DNA of 64,000 nt from an uncultured Collinsella sp. GTDB taxonomy: Bacteria; Actinomycetota; Coriobacteriia; Coriobacteriales; Coriobacteriaceae. Location of the stretch: positions 124,001 to 188,000 of the forward strand of contig URZI01000002.1 in NCBI GenBank assembly GCA_900552385.1, read 5' to 3'. Below, piece after piece: positions 32,989 through 41,500 of the stretch. Under the pieces are notes generated by a model. That model ran no database searches and was not told where the DNA came from. It was given only the letters and a program-made list of their open reading frames with translations. The position numbers were made by a program, and so were the translations under genes. How positions within the stretch are numbered: the stretch's first letter is position 1; every line of letters starts with the position of its first letter.

Positions 32989-33948
32989 ATGAGCTACAAG
33001 ACCGTTTGCGTTGCCGGCGGCGGCGTGCTGGGAAGCCAGATTGCCTTTCAGGCAGCCTACTGCGGCTTTGATGTAACGATTTGGCTGCGCAGCGAGGGCA
33101 GCATCGGCCGTACCCAGCCCAAGATCGATCATGTGCGCGAGGAGTACATCGCTGCTATCGAGGGCATGACGGACGGCACGGGCGAGTGGTGCGCCGGTAT
33201 CGCCGATAGCGGCAAGCCCTTCGACAAGGAGGCGGCACTCGCCGCCGTCGAGCGTGCCTACTCCACGCTCAAGCTGGAGCTCGACCTCGCCGAGGCCGTG
33301 GCCGACGCCGACCTGGTTATCGAATCTATGGCCGAGGACACCCAGGCAAAGATCGACTTCTACAAGAAGCTCGCCCCGGTTCTGCCGCAAAAGACCGTCA
33401 TCGTGACGAACTCCTCTACGCTGCTGCCGAGCACCTTTGCCAAGTACACTGGTCGCCCCGAGAAGTACCTGTCGCTGCACTTTGCCAACTCCATCTGGAA
33501 GAACAACATGACCGAGGTCATGGCCCAGAGCCAAACTGACAAGCGCTACTTCGACGAGCTCGTCGACTTTGCCAACGATATCCGCATGCTTGCCCTGCCC
33601 GTCAACAAGGAAAAGAACGGCTACCTGCTCAATTCCATGCTGGTGCCGTGGCTGCTTTCGGGCCTTGACCTGTATGTCTCGGGCGTGAGTGACCCCAAGA
33701 GCATCGACCTCGCATGGACGCGCGGCACCGGCGCACCCAAAGGTCCGTTCCGCGTGTTCGACACGGTGGGCATCCAGACGGCCTACAACATCGTCATGCA
33801 GTATCAGAAGGTGCCTGGCTTGGTGAGCCCACTGCTCAAAAAGATGATGATGCCCTACAACTTTAAGGCTATGGCGTCCGTCCTCAAGAAGATGCTCGAC
33901 GAAGGCAAGCTGGGCGAAAGCTCGGGCGAGGGCTTCTTCAAGTACTAA
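32989..33948 (+). CDS. 3-hydroxyacyl-CoA dehydrogenase family protein
   Basis: This 319-residue NAD-dependent dehydrogenase has the Rossmann loop VAGGGVLGSQIA at the N-terminus, VIESMAED as the second NAD-contact strand, TNSSTLLPS and the catalytic His in LHFANS. The Glu of the usual His-Glu dyad is plausibly that of TEVM. A C-terminal helical domain ends with SGEGFFKY. It resembles 3-hydroxybutyryl-CoA dehydrogenases used in butyrate or fatty-acid metabolism. AGAGAGGAC precedes the ATG. It stands alone, between a terminator and a palindrome. Confidence 0.88.
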   Translation: MSYKTVCVAGGGVLGSQIAFQAAYCGFDVTIWLRSEGSIGRTQPKIDHVREEYIAAIEGMTDGTGEWCAGIADSGKPFDKEAALAAVERAYSTLKLELDLAEAVADADLVIESMAEDTQAKIDFYKKLAPVLPQKTVIVTNSSTLLPSTFAKYTGRPEKYLSLHFANSIWKNNMTEVMAQSQTDKRYFDELVDFANDIRMLALPVNKEKNGYLLNSMLVPWLLSGLDLYVSGVSDPKSIDLAWTRGTGAPKGPFRVFDTVGIQTAYNIVMQYQKVPGLVSPLLKKMMMPYNFKAMASVLKKMLDEGKLGESSGEGFFKY

Positions 33949-33987
33949 AAAATGACCTCTCGGGGACGGAGGAAAACGGATCATTTT
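33949..33987. repeat. REP-like palindrome, AAAATGA-arm type
   Basis: AAAATGACC and GGATCATTTT are near-perfect arms around a GGGGACGGAGG core. It starts at the stop codon of the dehydrogenase and ends just before a truncated gene remnant, so it may mark a rearrangement point. Confidence 0.7.
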
Positions 33988-34007
33988 CGTCCGCCAACAG
34001 TGAGAAG

Positions 34008-34507
34008 ATGGATCCAGAAATAGAAAGGAGTGGCAATGGGCCGGCTCGGGCTTTGAGGACAAGTTGCTGCAGGACCAGGGCGATTTTTCGCTCAACGCGG
34101 GCCGGCACAGCGTGACGTATCTGCCGAGTTCTGACACGGCAACGACCGGTCGCTATCAGGTGCTGCTATACGACAACAACTTTGGTGCGGCCGAAAGCTA
34201 TCCCAAGTTCGACTGGGGCCAGCTGGGCTCCGCGGTGGTGACCGACTACAACAAGGGCACGCATTCGTTTGGGCGCATCTTTACAGTGGACGAGACGGCG
34301 CGCACCTACGAACTTGAGGACCAGATCGCCGTGCCGTTTTCGGGCTATGTGAGCAGTGCGCAGCGCGTTGGCGATTCAAATAGCATGCTCGTGGCATCGG
34401 GCCAGGCCAAGACCTTTACCGAGTACGACCGGTACGGTCGTCCCATCGCCACCTACGAGATGGAAGCCGAGAAGTACATCTATCGCGTGTACAAGTACGA
34501 GCTGTAG
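34008..34507 (+). pseudogene. C-terminal remnant of an arylsulfate sulfotransferase
   Basis: The open frame up to the TAG at 34505-34507 reads WAGSGFEDKLL, then AGRHSVTYLPSSDT, LLYDNNFG, KFDWGQ and a YIYRVYKYEL ending. I recognise the C-terminal beta-propeller part of bacterial PAPS-independent arylsulfate sulfotransferases, enzymes that pass sulfate between phenols and are normally around 600 residues. The N-terminal three quarters, signal peptide and catalytic histidines are missing. The frame is closed by a TGA just upstream of about 34006, next to the palindrome at 33949-33987. The remaining codons contain no stop, so the truncation looks recent. A TTG at 34064 would give 147 residues if translated. 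Confidence 0.72.
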
Positions 34508-34657
34508 AGCCGCGCTTAGGTTTGACCAATGGAGTATGAAAACACGCCGTTCGCCGATGCTCCCTCCGCGAGTGGCAGCCATATGGTTTGATGTTAGAAA
34601 CACATAGTTGCCGCCGGGCTGCGGGTGACGTTTGCTCTGATATCGGAGGTGCCAAGT

Positions 34658-34696
34658 ATGTTTCGCGCTCCGTTAAACAAGTATCGGGCTGGTTAA
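34658..34696 (+). CDS. 12-residue leader-like ORF
   Basis: MFRAPLNKYRAG is encoded by a tiny frame with a strong GGAGGTG eight bases before its ATG. Its TAA ends one base before the ATG of the following membrane-anchored protein, which lacks a ribosome site of its own. The arrangement implies translational coupling. No regulatory role is demonstrated. Confidence 0.45.
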   Translation: MFRAPLNKYRAG

Positions 34697-34697
34697 T

Positions 34698-35147
34698 ATG
34701 GGCCGCCGTACTATTTCGATAACCCTTGCAGTGGTCTGCCTGGCTGTGCTCCTGGGCGCTACAGGGCTGTTTGCTATAAGCCGAGAAACGTCCTATATGC
34801 AGGAATGCGCTTCCGAAGGGTTTGCCATTGACGGTTACTATCGGGACGACAAGACGAGTCTGGAAACCCTGGCCTTTCTTGAAGAGGATAACCATCGGTG
34901 GCAATTGGTCGACAAAGACGGCAGCTGCGTTGACGGGCAGTTTAAGCGTACGGATGACCCCAACATCCTGATATTAAAGAAGGAAAACGGCGAAGAATTC
35001 GGCACGGTTCACGTTGCGTATATATCGCGCCGACGCAATCAGGGGCAGCTCTATCTATTTAGAGATAGCAAAGTGACCCGATTTTATCTGGTGAGCACCA
35101 AACCTGCGTTTATGGTGGAGTCTGGCGATGTCGATCCGGCCAGTTGA
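34698..35147 (+). CDS. Small membrane-anchored protein of unknown function
   Basis: The 149-residue product has a basic N-terminus (MGRRT), one hydrophobic segment (about 6-27) and a soluble domain of about 120 residues, presumably outside the cell. The domain looks beta-rich and resembles no family I know; it alternates charged and aromatic residues (GYYRDDKTS, RRRNQGQLYLF). The start is the ATG at 34698, read through coupling with the 12-residue leader frame. G+C is lower than in the flanking genes. A lipocalin-like or lysozyme-inhibitor-like fold is possible but unproven. Confidence 0.6.
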   Translation: MGRRTISITLAVVCLAVLLGATGLFAISRETSYMQECASEGFAIDGYYRDDKTSLETLAFLEEDNHRWQLVDKDGSCVDGQFKRTDDPNILILKKENGEEFGTVHVAYISRRRNQGQLYLFRDSKVTRFYLVSTKPAFMVESGDVDPAS

Positions 35148-35272
35148 TTCACGGCAATAAAACGGCGAGCGGAGCGCGGGTGTGAACTGAACCCCTCTAT
35201 TTGCTCGTGTCCGTATCGCGTCTGCGCCTCGTCATAACTTGCGTCCGTGCGAGCGCTCATCCCGCGCCGGCG

Positions 35273-36412
35273 TCACTTCACGTCAAATTCCACGCGATCG
35301 AGTTCAGGCACGTTGAGGTCGATGAGCTTGCGAGCGACGTGACGGTCGTGTGCCCCAAGCGCCTCGCCTGTCGTCACATGGGCGACAATCTCGCGCTCGA
35401 CGATGCCCTCTTCCTCGCCTTCGGTAGCCGAGGTTTCGACGGCGACGGTGTAGTCCTTAAAGCCCGGCAGTACCGCGGCAAGCTCGCGCGTGGTTTCGGT
35501 GACGCCGTAGCCGTCCTGCACGCCGGCCTGCGCCGAGCCGATAGAGCCCGCCGTCATAACGATGCAGGGGATGGCAAAGACTACCGTGCCCACAATGATG
35601 CGGCGGCGCACCTTGCGCGATAGCTCGTCGACCTCGGCGTTTTCTTCAGCAGTCACAATACCGTCGCCGTTGAGGTCGCGCTTGAGCGGCACGCGCAAAA
35701 GAAGCAGTACGGCTTCGGCGGCCAGTGCGATAAAGACCACGTTGATGCCAAACTCGTAAAGCGCCGAGAGAAACAGTGACCCGCTTGCGATGGCGATGCC
35801 ATAGCCCGCCGCGCACAGGGGCGGCATGAGCGCGGTCGCCACAGCCACCCCGGCGATGAGCGTGGCGGGTTCCTGGTCGCGCGAGTTGCCCAGGCCACCC
35901 GCAAAGCCGCCCGCGAGCGCGATGGCAAGGTCCCACACAGTCGGTGTCGAATTGTCGATGATGGCGGCCGTGGTGGTGCCAAGGGGCGAGAGCTTAAAGT
36001 ACAACGTGGACGTGACCAGGCAAAAGGCCATCTGCAGAGCCAAGCTCGCGACGGCCTCAAGGGTAATCTCGCGGTCGAGCGTGGCGATGCCGTATGCCAT
36101 GGCAAGGACCGAGCCCATGAGCGGGCAGATGAGCATGGCGCCTACAATGGCGATATCTGAGTCGATATCGAGGCCGATGCTCGCGATCAACATGGCAATG
36201 ATCAAGATGCATAAGTGTGAGCCGGTCAGGCGCGCCCCGTTTACAAAGCGCTTGCGAATCACGTGATAGGGCGCGCGTCCCTCGCGAATGTTGAATGCCC
36301 GCTTTAGAAAGCGGCTTGCGTTCTCCATGGCCTCGCTGTGGGCGGGGCGGATGCCATGGCGCCGATGATGGCGCTCGCGCAGTCGCTTGAGCTGTTGTTT
36401 ATCGAGTTCCAT
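35273..36412 (-). CDS. DUF389 membrane protein with EF-hand-like loop
   Basis: This 379-residue integral membrane protein of the DUF389 (TIGR00341) family has a basic cytoplasmic N-terminus (1-62), about six membrane segments (65-240), a soluble loop, a further segment (about 273-295) and a C-terminal soluble domain. Conserved patterns include GAMLICPLMG and ALMPPLCAAGYG. A canonical EF-hand loop occurs at residues 246-257 (DLNGDGIVTAEE). The frame extends far upstream, but the ATG at 36412 follows GAGGTGG and begins where homologues begin. The function is unknown; calcium-sensitive transport or sensing is a guess from the EF-hand. Confidence 0.82.
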   Translation of the reverse strand: MELDKQQLKRLRERHHRRHGIRPAHSEAMENASRFLKRAFNIREGRAPYHVIRKRFVNGARLTGSHLCILIIAMLIASIGLDIDSDIAIVGAMLICPLMGSVLAMAYGIATLDREITLEAVASLALQMAFCLVTSTLYFKLSPLGTTTAAIIDNSTPTVWDLAIALAGGFAGGLGNSRDQEPATLIAGVAVATALMPPLCAAGYGIAIASGSLFLSALYEFGINVVFIALAAEAVLLLLRVPLKRDLNGDGIVTAEENAEVDELSRKVRRRIIVGTVVFAIPCIVMTAGSIGSAQAGVQDGYGVTETTRELAAVLPGFKDYTVAVETSATEGEEEGIVEREIVAHVTTGEALGAHDRHVARKLIDLNVPELDRVEFDVK

Positions 36413-36560
36413 GTCCACCTCGTTCTGGCACGTGCCACGTATCCCGCCCGTCGTCTTTACTCTACACCGCGTTGAGCGAGGTGTCAGACAGGGTTTGTTG
36501 ACCTGGAAGTCAGGCCAATCGGCATGACTAAAAACGCCGTGAGGATCATAAGAGTTAAAT

Positions 36561-36601
36561 AGACAAAAAAGCGCGGGGCCGGATGGTCTCCGACCCCGCG
36601 C
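36561..36601 (-). terminator. Rho-independent terminator of the OPT transporter
   Basis: GCGCGGGG pairs with CCCCGCGC and is followed on the minus strand by TTTTTTGTCT. It lies about 25 bases after the stop codon. Confidence 0.88.
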
Positions 36602-36627
36602 TCTGCACGGGTGCGTTGTTATTGGGT

Positions 36628-38331
36628 TTATCCCAGCAGGCTCAAGCCAACGGAGACAAACGCCAGGATAACGCCGACGATGGACTCGCCGCCCAGCAGG
36701 CCGCTCGCAACGACCAAGCCCTGCTCCTGGAAGGCGGCGTCCTTGGCGGCCTTTTCCTCGTCCGAAAGACCGGCCTCGGCGTCGCGGTGAGCAGCCCACT
36801 TGTCGTAGGCGAGCTTAACGCAGGAGCCCAGGAAAGCCGTGAGCGACATATAGAACGGCAGGTACACGCCTAGGCCGATCATCATGGCCGGAATGCCGAG
36901 CCAGTACATGACGATGCCGGCGATAAAGCCGCCCGCAAACCACGGCACGCTCGGGATGCCCGAGACCATGGTGGCGACCACACTTGCCTGCGCGGCCACA
37001 AAGCTCTTGTCGGGGCCAAAGGCGTCCGGACCATAGGCGGTGACGAGCGCGACCATGACGGCGGCGGCGACCAGGGCGCCCACGATGCCGCCAATGGCCT
37101 GGCCGACCCACTGCGCGCGCGGGTTGGTGCCCAGTACGGCGCCGGCCTTAAAGTCGTTCATGACGTCGCCCGCAAGGCCGCACGCCACGGCTACGATGCC
37201 GGCGATAAAGAACAGCTTGACCTGTGCGAGCTGCGCGAAGGCTGCCACGATGAGCATGACGATGAGGCCAAAGATCTCCATGGGGTCGATACCCGTCTGG
37301 CCGCAGCTCTGCGCGCTCATAATGGTGGTGACAAAGGTGAACAGCGTGACGATGACGGCTGGGACGGGGCCGAGGTCGAGCGCGATGGCAACGATCACAG
37401 CGATGGCTGCGGTGCCCAGGCCGATAATGCCGGCGTCGAGCTTAAGCGAGCCTGAGATGAGCGACTGCTCGTCGGTGTCGGTGGAGCTGTCGGCGGCAAG
37501 ACCGCGGACGATACCGGCGACCTGCGGCAGGATGTCCTTGAGGACGACGGCGACGCCAAAGCCCATCATAAGACCCATACCGAGGGACTTGACGATACCC
37601 TGCGCGGTCACAACATCGAACAGGCCGGCAGCGGTGCCGCCGACGATGATGCCAAAGTTGCCCAGCAGCGCGCCGGCAAACCAGAAGGCGACGGGGGCGA
37701 AGCCCACGAGGAAGCCGATGGACAGCAGCATAGGCGAGTTGTAGATGGCAAAGGTCACGCCGGGGATATTGAGCGTGCAAAGCATGCTGGGCACCACGCC
37801 CAGAGCGTCGCGAAGCACGCTGTAGATGCCTGCGATGGCCATGGAGCCAAAGAGTTGCTTGCCGGTCTTGCCGCCGGCCTCGGTGGCGCGCAGGGTCTGA
37901 GCTGCGGCGTTGCCGGTAGGGAACTCCAGCGCGGCGTCCACGATAAAGTGACGGTGGATGAGCGCTGTCGCAAGAAGGCCCAAGATGGTGCCGGCGAGTG
38001 CCACGATAAACATGTCGAGCCAGCTGATCTGGTCGGCATAACCCAGCATCCAGGCGCCCGGGATGGTAAACGCCAGGCCGCCGGCGACCATGGCGCCCGC
38101 AGACATGATGGTGTGGGTGACGTTGGCCTCGTTGAGGCTGGCGTTGCCCATGAGCTTCAGGAAGAACAGCGAAATGACGGCAGCGAAGATGATTGGCCAG
38201 GGGAGGGCTCCCATCTTGAGGGCCGTGTAGGCCGAGCTTGCCGTGATGATCACGCAGCCGAGGACGCCGATGACGACGCCGCGCAGCGTGAGTTGACCGC
38301 GCATCGAGGTGCGGTTCGAGGGATTGCTCAT
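36628..38331 (-). CDS. OPT family oligopeptide transporter
   Basis: This 567-residue polytopic membrane protein with about 14 hydrophobic segments belongs to the bacterial OPT group. Marker stretches are SSAYTALKMGALPWPIIFAA and EFPTGNAAAQTL near the N-terminus. Members move oligopeptides, or metal chelates in some lineages, with protons. The ATG at 38331 is chosen because AAAGGAG sits six bases before it. It is divergent from coaX. Confidence 0.87.
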   Translation of the reverse strand: MSNPSNRTSMRGQLTLRGVVIGVLGCVIITASSAYTALKMGALPWPIIFAAVISLFFLKLMGNASLNEANVTHTIMSAGAMVAGGLAFTIPGAWMLGYADQISWLDMFIVALAGTILGLLATALIHRHFIVDAALEFPTGNAAAQTLRATEAGGKTGKQLFGSMAIAGIYSVLRDALGVVPSMLCTLNIPGVTFAIYNSPMLLSIGFLVGFAPVAFWFAGALLGNFGIIVGGTAAGLFDVVTAQGIVKSLGMGLMMGFGVAVVLKDILPQVAGIVRGLAADSSTDTDEQSLISGSLKLDAGIIGLGTAAIAVIVAIALDLGPVPAVIVTLFTFVTTIMSAQSCGQTGIDPMEIFGLIVMLIVAAFAQLAQVKLFFIAGIVAVACGLAGDVMNDFKAGAVLGTNPRAQWVGQAIGGIVGALVAAAVMVALVTAYGPDAFGPDKSFVAAQASVVATMVSGIPSVPWFAGGFIAGIVMYWLGIPAMMIGLGVYLPFYMSLTAFLGSCVKLAYDKWAAHRDAEAGLSDEEKAAKDAAFQEQGLVVASGLLGGESIVGVILAFVSVGLSLLG

Positions 38332-38490
38332 ATAGAACTCCTTTGCGTATATCCGCTTCCCCCGCAAGCGCCGCTACGGATACGGCGCGGGAAGTCGGGT
38401 TACCAAGGGCCGACGCGTGAGCTCGCGTACGACCGCGCACCAGTATAGCCGCAAGCTAGTCATTTTGGGATGACTGGTTTAGGTAGGCGA

Positions 38491-38496
38491 TATACT
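38491..38496 (+). promoter_or_regulatory. Candidate -10 element upstream of coaX
   Basis: TATACT sits 28 bases before the coaX start codon. No good -35 lies at standard distance; TTGGGA is 20 bases upstream. A small AGTCAT/ATGACT palindrome (about 38457-38474) overlaps this region and could be an operator. Confidence 0.35.
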
Positions 38497-38523
38497 GCTG
38501 GGCAGACGAAAGGAGCGCCGACG

Positions 38524-39375
38524 ATGCTTAATGGGTGCGCATATATATTGACGGTCGACGTGGGCAACACGTTCATTCGCTTTGGCCTGTTTGCCGAGGA
38601 TTCGGCTGCGGCGCAGGAATGCCCGCTTGCGACGTGCGAGATCACGACGCCATCGAGCATTACGGCCGACGAAGCGCGTATGAGGCTCGTGCAGGTCATG
38701 TGCGCACTGGCAGCCGATGCGGGCATGCCGGGTGCACTCGTTCCCGCGGCCGCAGTGCTGAGCTGCGTGGTGCCGGCGCTCGAGCGCCCGTGGAAGGCGG
38801 CGCTTTCCCGTACCTGCACGGGACGCGCGCTCACGGTGGGACCGGGACTTAAGACCGGCATGCCCGTGCACTACGACGACCCGGCCGAGATCGGCCCCGA
38901 CCGCATTGCCGACGCCGTGGCGGCCCGTGCCGTCTACGGCTCTCCGTGCATCGTGATCGACCTGGGCACGACGACCAATATTGAGGTCATCGACGCGTGC
39001 GGAACCTTTGTGGGCGGCGTCATCGCGCCGGGTCTGGCGCTCGGTGCCCGGTCGCTTTCGGCCGCTGCGGCGCGTTTGCCTCAGGTCGAGCCTTCGGCAC
39101 CCACGCATGTGATCGGTCGCAACACGCGCGAGGCCATGCGCTCGGGCGTGGTCTTGGGCGAGGTAGCCCGCATCGACGGTATGCTCGACATGGTGCTTGC
39201 CGAGATGCGCGCGACCAAGGCCGCGGGGGAGGGCGACGTGCCCATCGTCATTACCGGCGACGATGCCGAGGCACTCGCGGCGTTGGTCGGCCACAGCCTG
39301 ACGGTAGACGACGCGCTGACGCTGCGGGGTCTCGCCGAGCTCTACCGCATCAACCAAAAGCCCCGCCGCGTGTAA
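38524..39375 (+). CDS. coaX: Type III pantothenate kinase
   Basis: This enzyme phosphorylates pantothenate in coenzyme A synthesis and is insensitive to CoA feedback in the type III class. It is 283 residues long and has the ASKHA fold. TVDVGNTFIRFGL is the phosphate-1 motif with the catalytic aspartate, GPDRIADAVAA the conserved centre, and VIDLGTTTNIEVI the second phosphate motif. GGVIAPGLALGARSL follows as in homologues. Earlier in-frame ATG codons exist, but AAAGGAG points to 38524. The dCMP deaminase gene follows after 84 bases. Confidence 0.93.
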   Translation: MLNGCAYILTVDVGNTFIRFGLFAEDSAAAQECPLATCEITTPSSITADEARMRLVQVMCALAADAGMPGALVPAAAVLSCVVPALERPWKAALSRTCTGRALTVGPGLKTGMPVHYDDPAEIGPDRIADAVAARAVYGSPCIVIDLGTTTNIEVIDACGTFVGGVIAPGLALGARSLSAAAARLPQVEPSAPTHVIGRNTREAMRSGVVLGEVARIDGMLDMVLAEMRATKAAGEGDVPIVITGDDAEALAALVGHSLTVDDALTLRGLAELYRINQKPRRV

Positions 39376-39459
39376 AGGTGAGGGCGCCGGTGGGACAAAC
39401 GCCCCCACCTTTCACCTGCTACAATGGGTCAAACTATTGCGATTACGGAGGTGTCTGCC

Positions 39460-39984
39460 ATGTCGGACGATCTTCATCAAACTTCGTCAGGCAAGCGCCT
39501 GGACGTCATTAGCTGGGACGAGTTCTTTATGAGCGTGGCCATCGCCGCGCAGCGCCGCAGCAAGGACCCCAACACGCAGGTGGGTGCGTGCATCGCCAAC
39601 ACCAACCACCGCATCCTTTCGGTGGGCTACAACGGTACACCCTCGGCGCTCAACGACGACTTTTTTCCGTGGGGTACGAGCGACGACCCGCTGCAGGACA
39701 AGCACAACTACGTGGTCCATGCCGAGGCCAACGCCGTGCTCAACTACCGTGGCTCGCTCAAGGACCTCGAGGGTTCCACGGTCTACGTCACGCTGTTCCC
39801 GTGCCACGACTGCGCCAAGATTTTGGCTCAGGTGGGCGTGGGCGAGGTCGTCTACCTGGACAACAAGTACGCCGACACCGATGACGGACGCATCAGCCGC
39901 CGCATCCTCGACTCCTGTGGCATCAGCTACCGCCAGGTCATCGTCGATGTCCAGATTGGTACCGGGGGACAGGCGCGACAGTAA
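39460..39984 (+). CDS. Deoxycytidylate (dCMP) deaminase, ComE-like
   Basis: This 174-residue zinc enzyme converts dCMP to dUMP for thymidylate supply. VHAEANAVLN provides the zinc histidine and catalytic glutamate, and PCHDCAK the two zinc cysteines. QVGACI and GYNGTPS at the N-terminal side are typical of the family. The start is at 39460 after GGAGGTG. Confidence 0.92.
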   Translation: MSDDLHQTSSGKRLDVISWDEFFMSVAIAAQRRSKDPNTQVGACIANTNHRILSVGYNGTPSALNDDFFPWGTSDDPLQDKHNYVVHAEANAVLNYRGSLKDLEGSTVYVTLFPCHDCAKILAQVGVGEVVYLDNKYADTDDGRISRRILDSCGISYRQVIVDVQIGTGGQARQ

Positions 39985-40156
39985 TTATGCGTTGTCGCTA
40001 TCTGACGACGAACGCAGCTCAAAGAGCCCCGTCCCAAATTGACTACTCGTGAAAGTCGCGTCTGCGCGCATGGACGGCTCGTGAGCGGGTACACGGCTGT
40101 AGTAACATAGCTTCTGTCCGCGGGCGCGCCCGCGTAATTGTGAGAAAGGAGCCCCT

Positions 40157-40435
40157 GTGGCTGTTAACGAAGAGCTGCTTAAGAAGGTTCTTGAAGAGAT
40201 TCGCCCCAACCTGCAGGCCGATGGCGGCGATATGGAGTATGTGGGCGTTGACGACGAGGGCGTCGTCAAACTGGAGCTGCAGGGCGCTTGCGCCGGCTGC
40301 CCCATGAGCTCGCTGACCCTGTCCATGGGTATTGAGCGCATCCTGAAGGAGCATGTGCCCGGCGTTACCCGAGTTGAGCAGGTCAATGCCTCCGGCGAGG
40401 CCGAGGACCTGTACGACGAGTACGCGCCGTTCTAA
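40157..40435 (+). CDS. NifU-like Fe-S cluster scaffold protein
   Basis: This 92-residue stand-alone C-terminal NifU domain has CAGCPMSSLTL, where the CxxC pair holds a labile [4Fe-4S] cluster for delivery to apo-proteins. NLQADGGDMEYV at residues 17-28 is equally diagnostic. The start is a GTG following AAAGGAG. Many radical SAM and dehydratase enzymes in the window would need such a scaffold. Confidence 0.92.
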   Translation: MAVNEELLKKVLEEIRPNLQADGGDMEYVGVDDEGVVKLELQGACAGCPMSSLTLSMGIERILKEHVPGVTRVEQVNASGEAEDLYDEYAPF

Positions 40436-40544
40436 GCTGCGAAAGCTGCGGACGGCATACTCCGCATAGACGTTACGCCCAAATATGCGGCTGCGATCGC
40501 AAGGCCCGCGGCCGCATTTGTATGTAGGGAGTAGGAGGGTCGAC

Positions 40545-41366
40545 ATGCTCAACGACTTCTACCATATGCTTGATCCCGTCGCGATTTCGGCGGGGCCTAT
40601 CACGATTTACTGGTATGGTCTGGCCTATGTGGTCGGCGCCCTGCTCACGGCGGTTGTCATGTACCGCACGCAGCGTCGCTGGGGTTTTAACATCACGATT
40701 GATGACCTGACGAGTGTCGTGGTCGGCGTGGTCTTTGGCCTCATTATCGGTGCGCGCCTGTTCTACGTCGTCTTTTACGGTGATGGCTACTACTGGGCGC
40801 ACCCGCTCGAGATCTTTGCCACCAACGAGGGCGGCATGAGCTTCCACGGCGGTTTGGTGGGCGGCATTATCGGCGGCATCATCGTATGCCGCATGTATAA
40901 GCTCGACGCATGGACTTTGGCAGACCTTGCCGTCATAGGCGCGCCGCTGGCCTTGTGCCTGGGACGCTGCGCCAACTTTGTCAACGGAGAGCTGTGGGGC
41001 AAGCCGACCGATCTGCCATGGGGCGTGGTCTTTGGCGGGACTGCGGGCGATATGCCGCGTCACCCCTCCCAGCTCTACGAGGCATTTCTTGAGGGCATCG
41101 TGCTCTTTTGCATTCTGCAGGTGCTCAGCCGCAAAAAGCCGCTACTGCCCCAAGGCACGTTTATGGGCGTGTTTGTGATGGGTTACGGCATCGTCCGCTT
41201 CCTCATTGAGTTTGTGCGCGTGCCCGATGCGCAGCTGGGCTATCTGCTGGGTGGCGTTATCACCATGGGTCAGCTGCTGAGCCTGCCGCTCGTAATCGCG
41301 GGCCTGGCGCTCATCATCTTTGCTCGTCGCCGCAACCAGCCCCAGCGCGTCTACCTCGACGCTTAA
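40545..41366 (+). CDS. lgt: Prolipoprotein diacylglyceryl transferase
   Basis: This integral membrane enzyme transfers diacylglycerol from phosphatidylglycerol to the lipobox cysteine of prolipoproteins. It is 273 residues with about seven membrane segments. SFHGGLVGG contains the essential histidine region, GRCANFVNGELWGKPTD is the Lgt signature with its arginine and asparagines, and RHPSQLYEA is the conserved later motif. The start at 40545 follows GGAGGG. It would serve the lipoprotein at 20364. Confidence 0.95.
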   Translation: MLNDFYHMLDPVAISAGPITIYWYGLAYVVGALLTAVVMYRTQRRWGFNITIDDLTSVVVGVVFGLIIGARLFYVVFYGDGYYWAHPLEIFATNEGGMSFHGGLVGGIIGGIIVCRMYKLDAWTLADLAVIGAPLALCLGRCANFVNGELWGKPTDLPWGVVFGGTAGDMPRHPSQLYEAFLEGIVLFCILQVLSRKKPLLPQGTFMGVFVMGYGIVRFLIEFVRVPDAQLGYLLGGVITMGQLLSLPLVIAGLALIIFARRRNQPQRVYLDA

Positions 41367-41401
41367 CCACCAAAAAGTGAACAGGCACCTTTGTGGTGGT
41401 T
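41365..41401. repeat. REP-like palindrome, ACCACC-arm type
   Basis: AACCACCAAA pairs with TTTGTGGTGGTT around AAGTGAACAGGCACC. It begins at the lgt stop codon. Confidence 0.75.
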
Positions 41402-41442
41402 CGCTGGGCAACGATGACAGAACCGTAACGTTTCCCCAGATA

Positions 41443-41481
41443 AAACCTGCCAAAATAAACCTGTCCCTTTTTGGCAGGTTT
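41443..41481. repeat. REP-like palindrome, CCTGCC-arm type, inverted copy
   Basis: AAACCTGCCAAAA and TTTTTGGCAGGTTT are arms of a copy in the opposite orientation to those at 3598 and 4809, with the core AACCTGTCCCTTT. It lies 20 bases before the DUF6020 gene start. Confidence 0.8.
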
Positions 41482-41500
41482 CTAGAAAGGCTTTCGGACT

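Noticed and set aside
40029..40060. Further REP-like palindrome between the deaminase and NifU-like genes
   Set aside because: Only the word CAAATTGACTAC, shared loosely with 59231-59262, is present. I could not find complementary arms.
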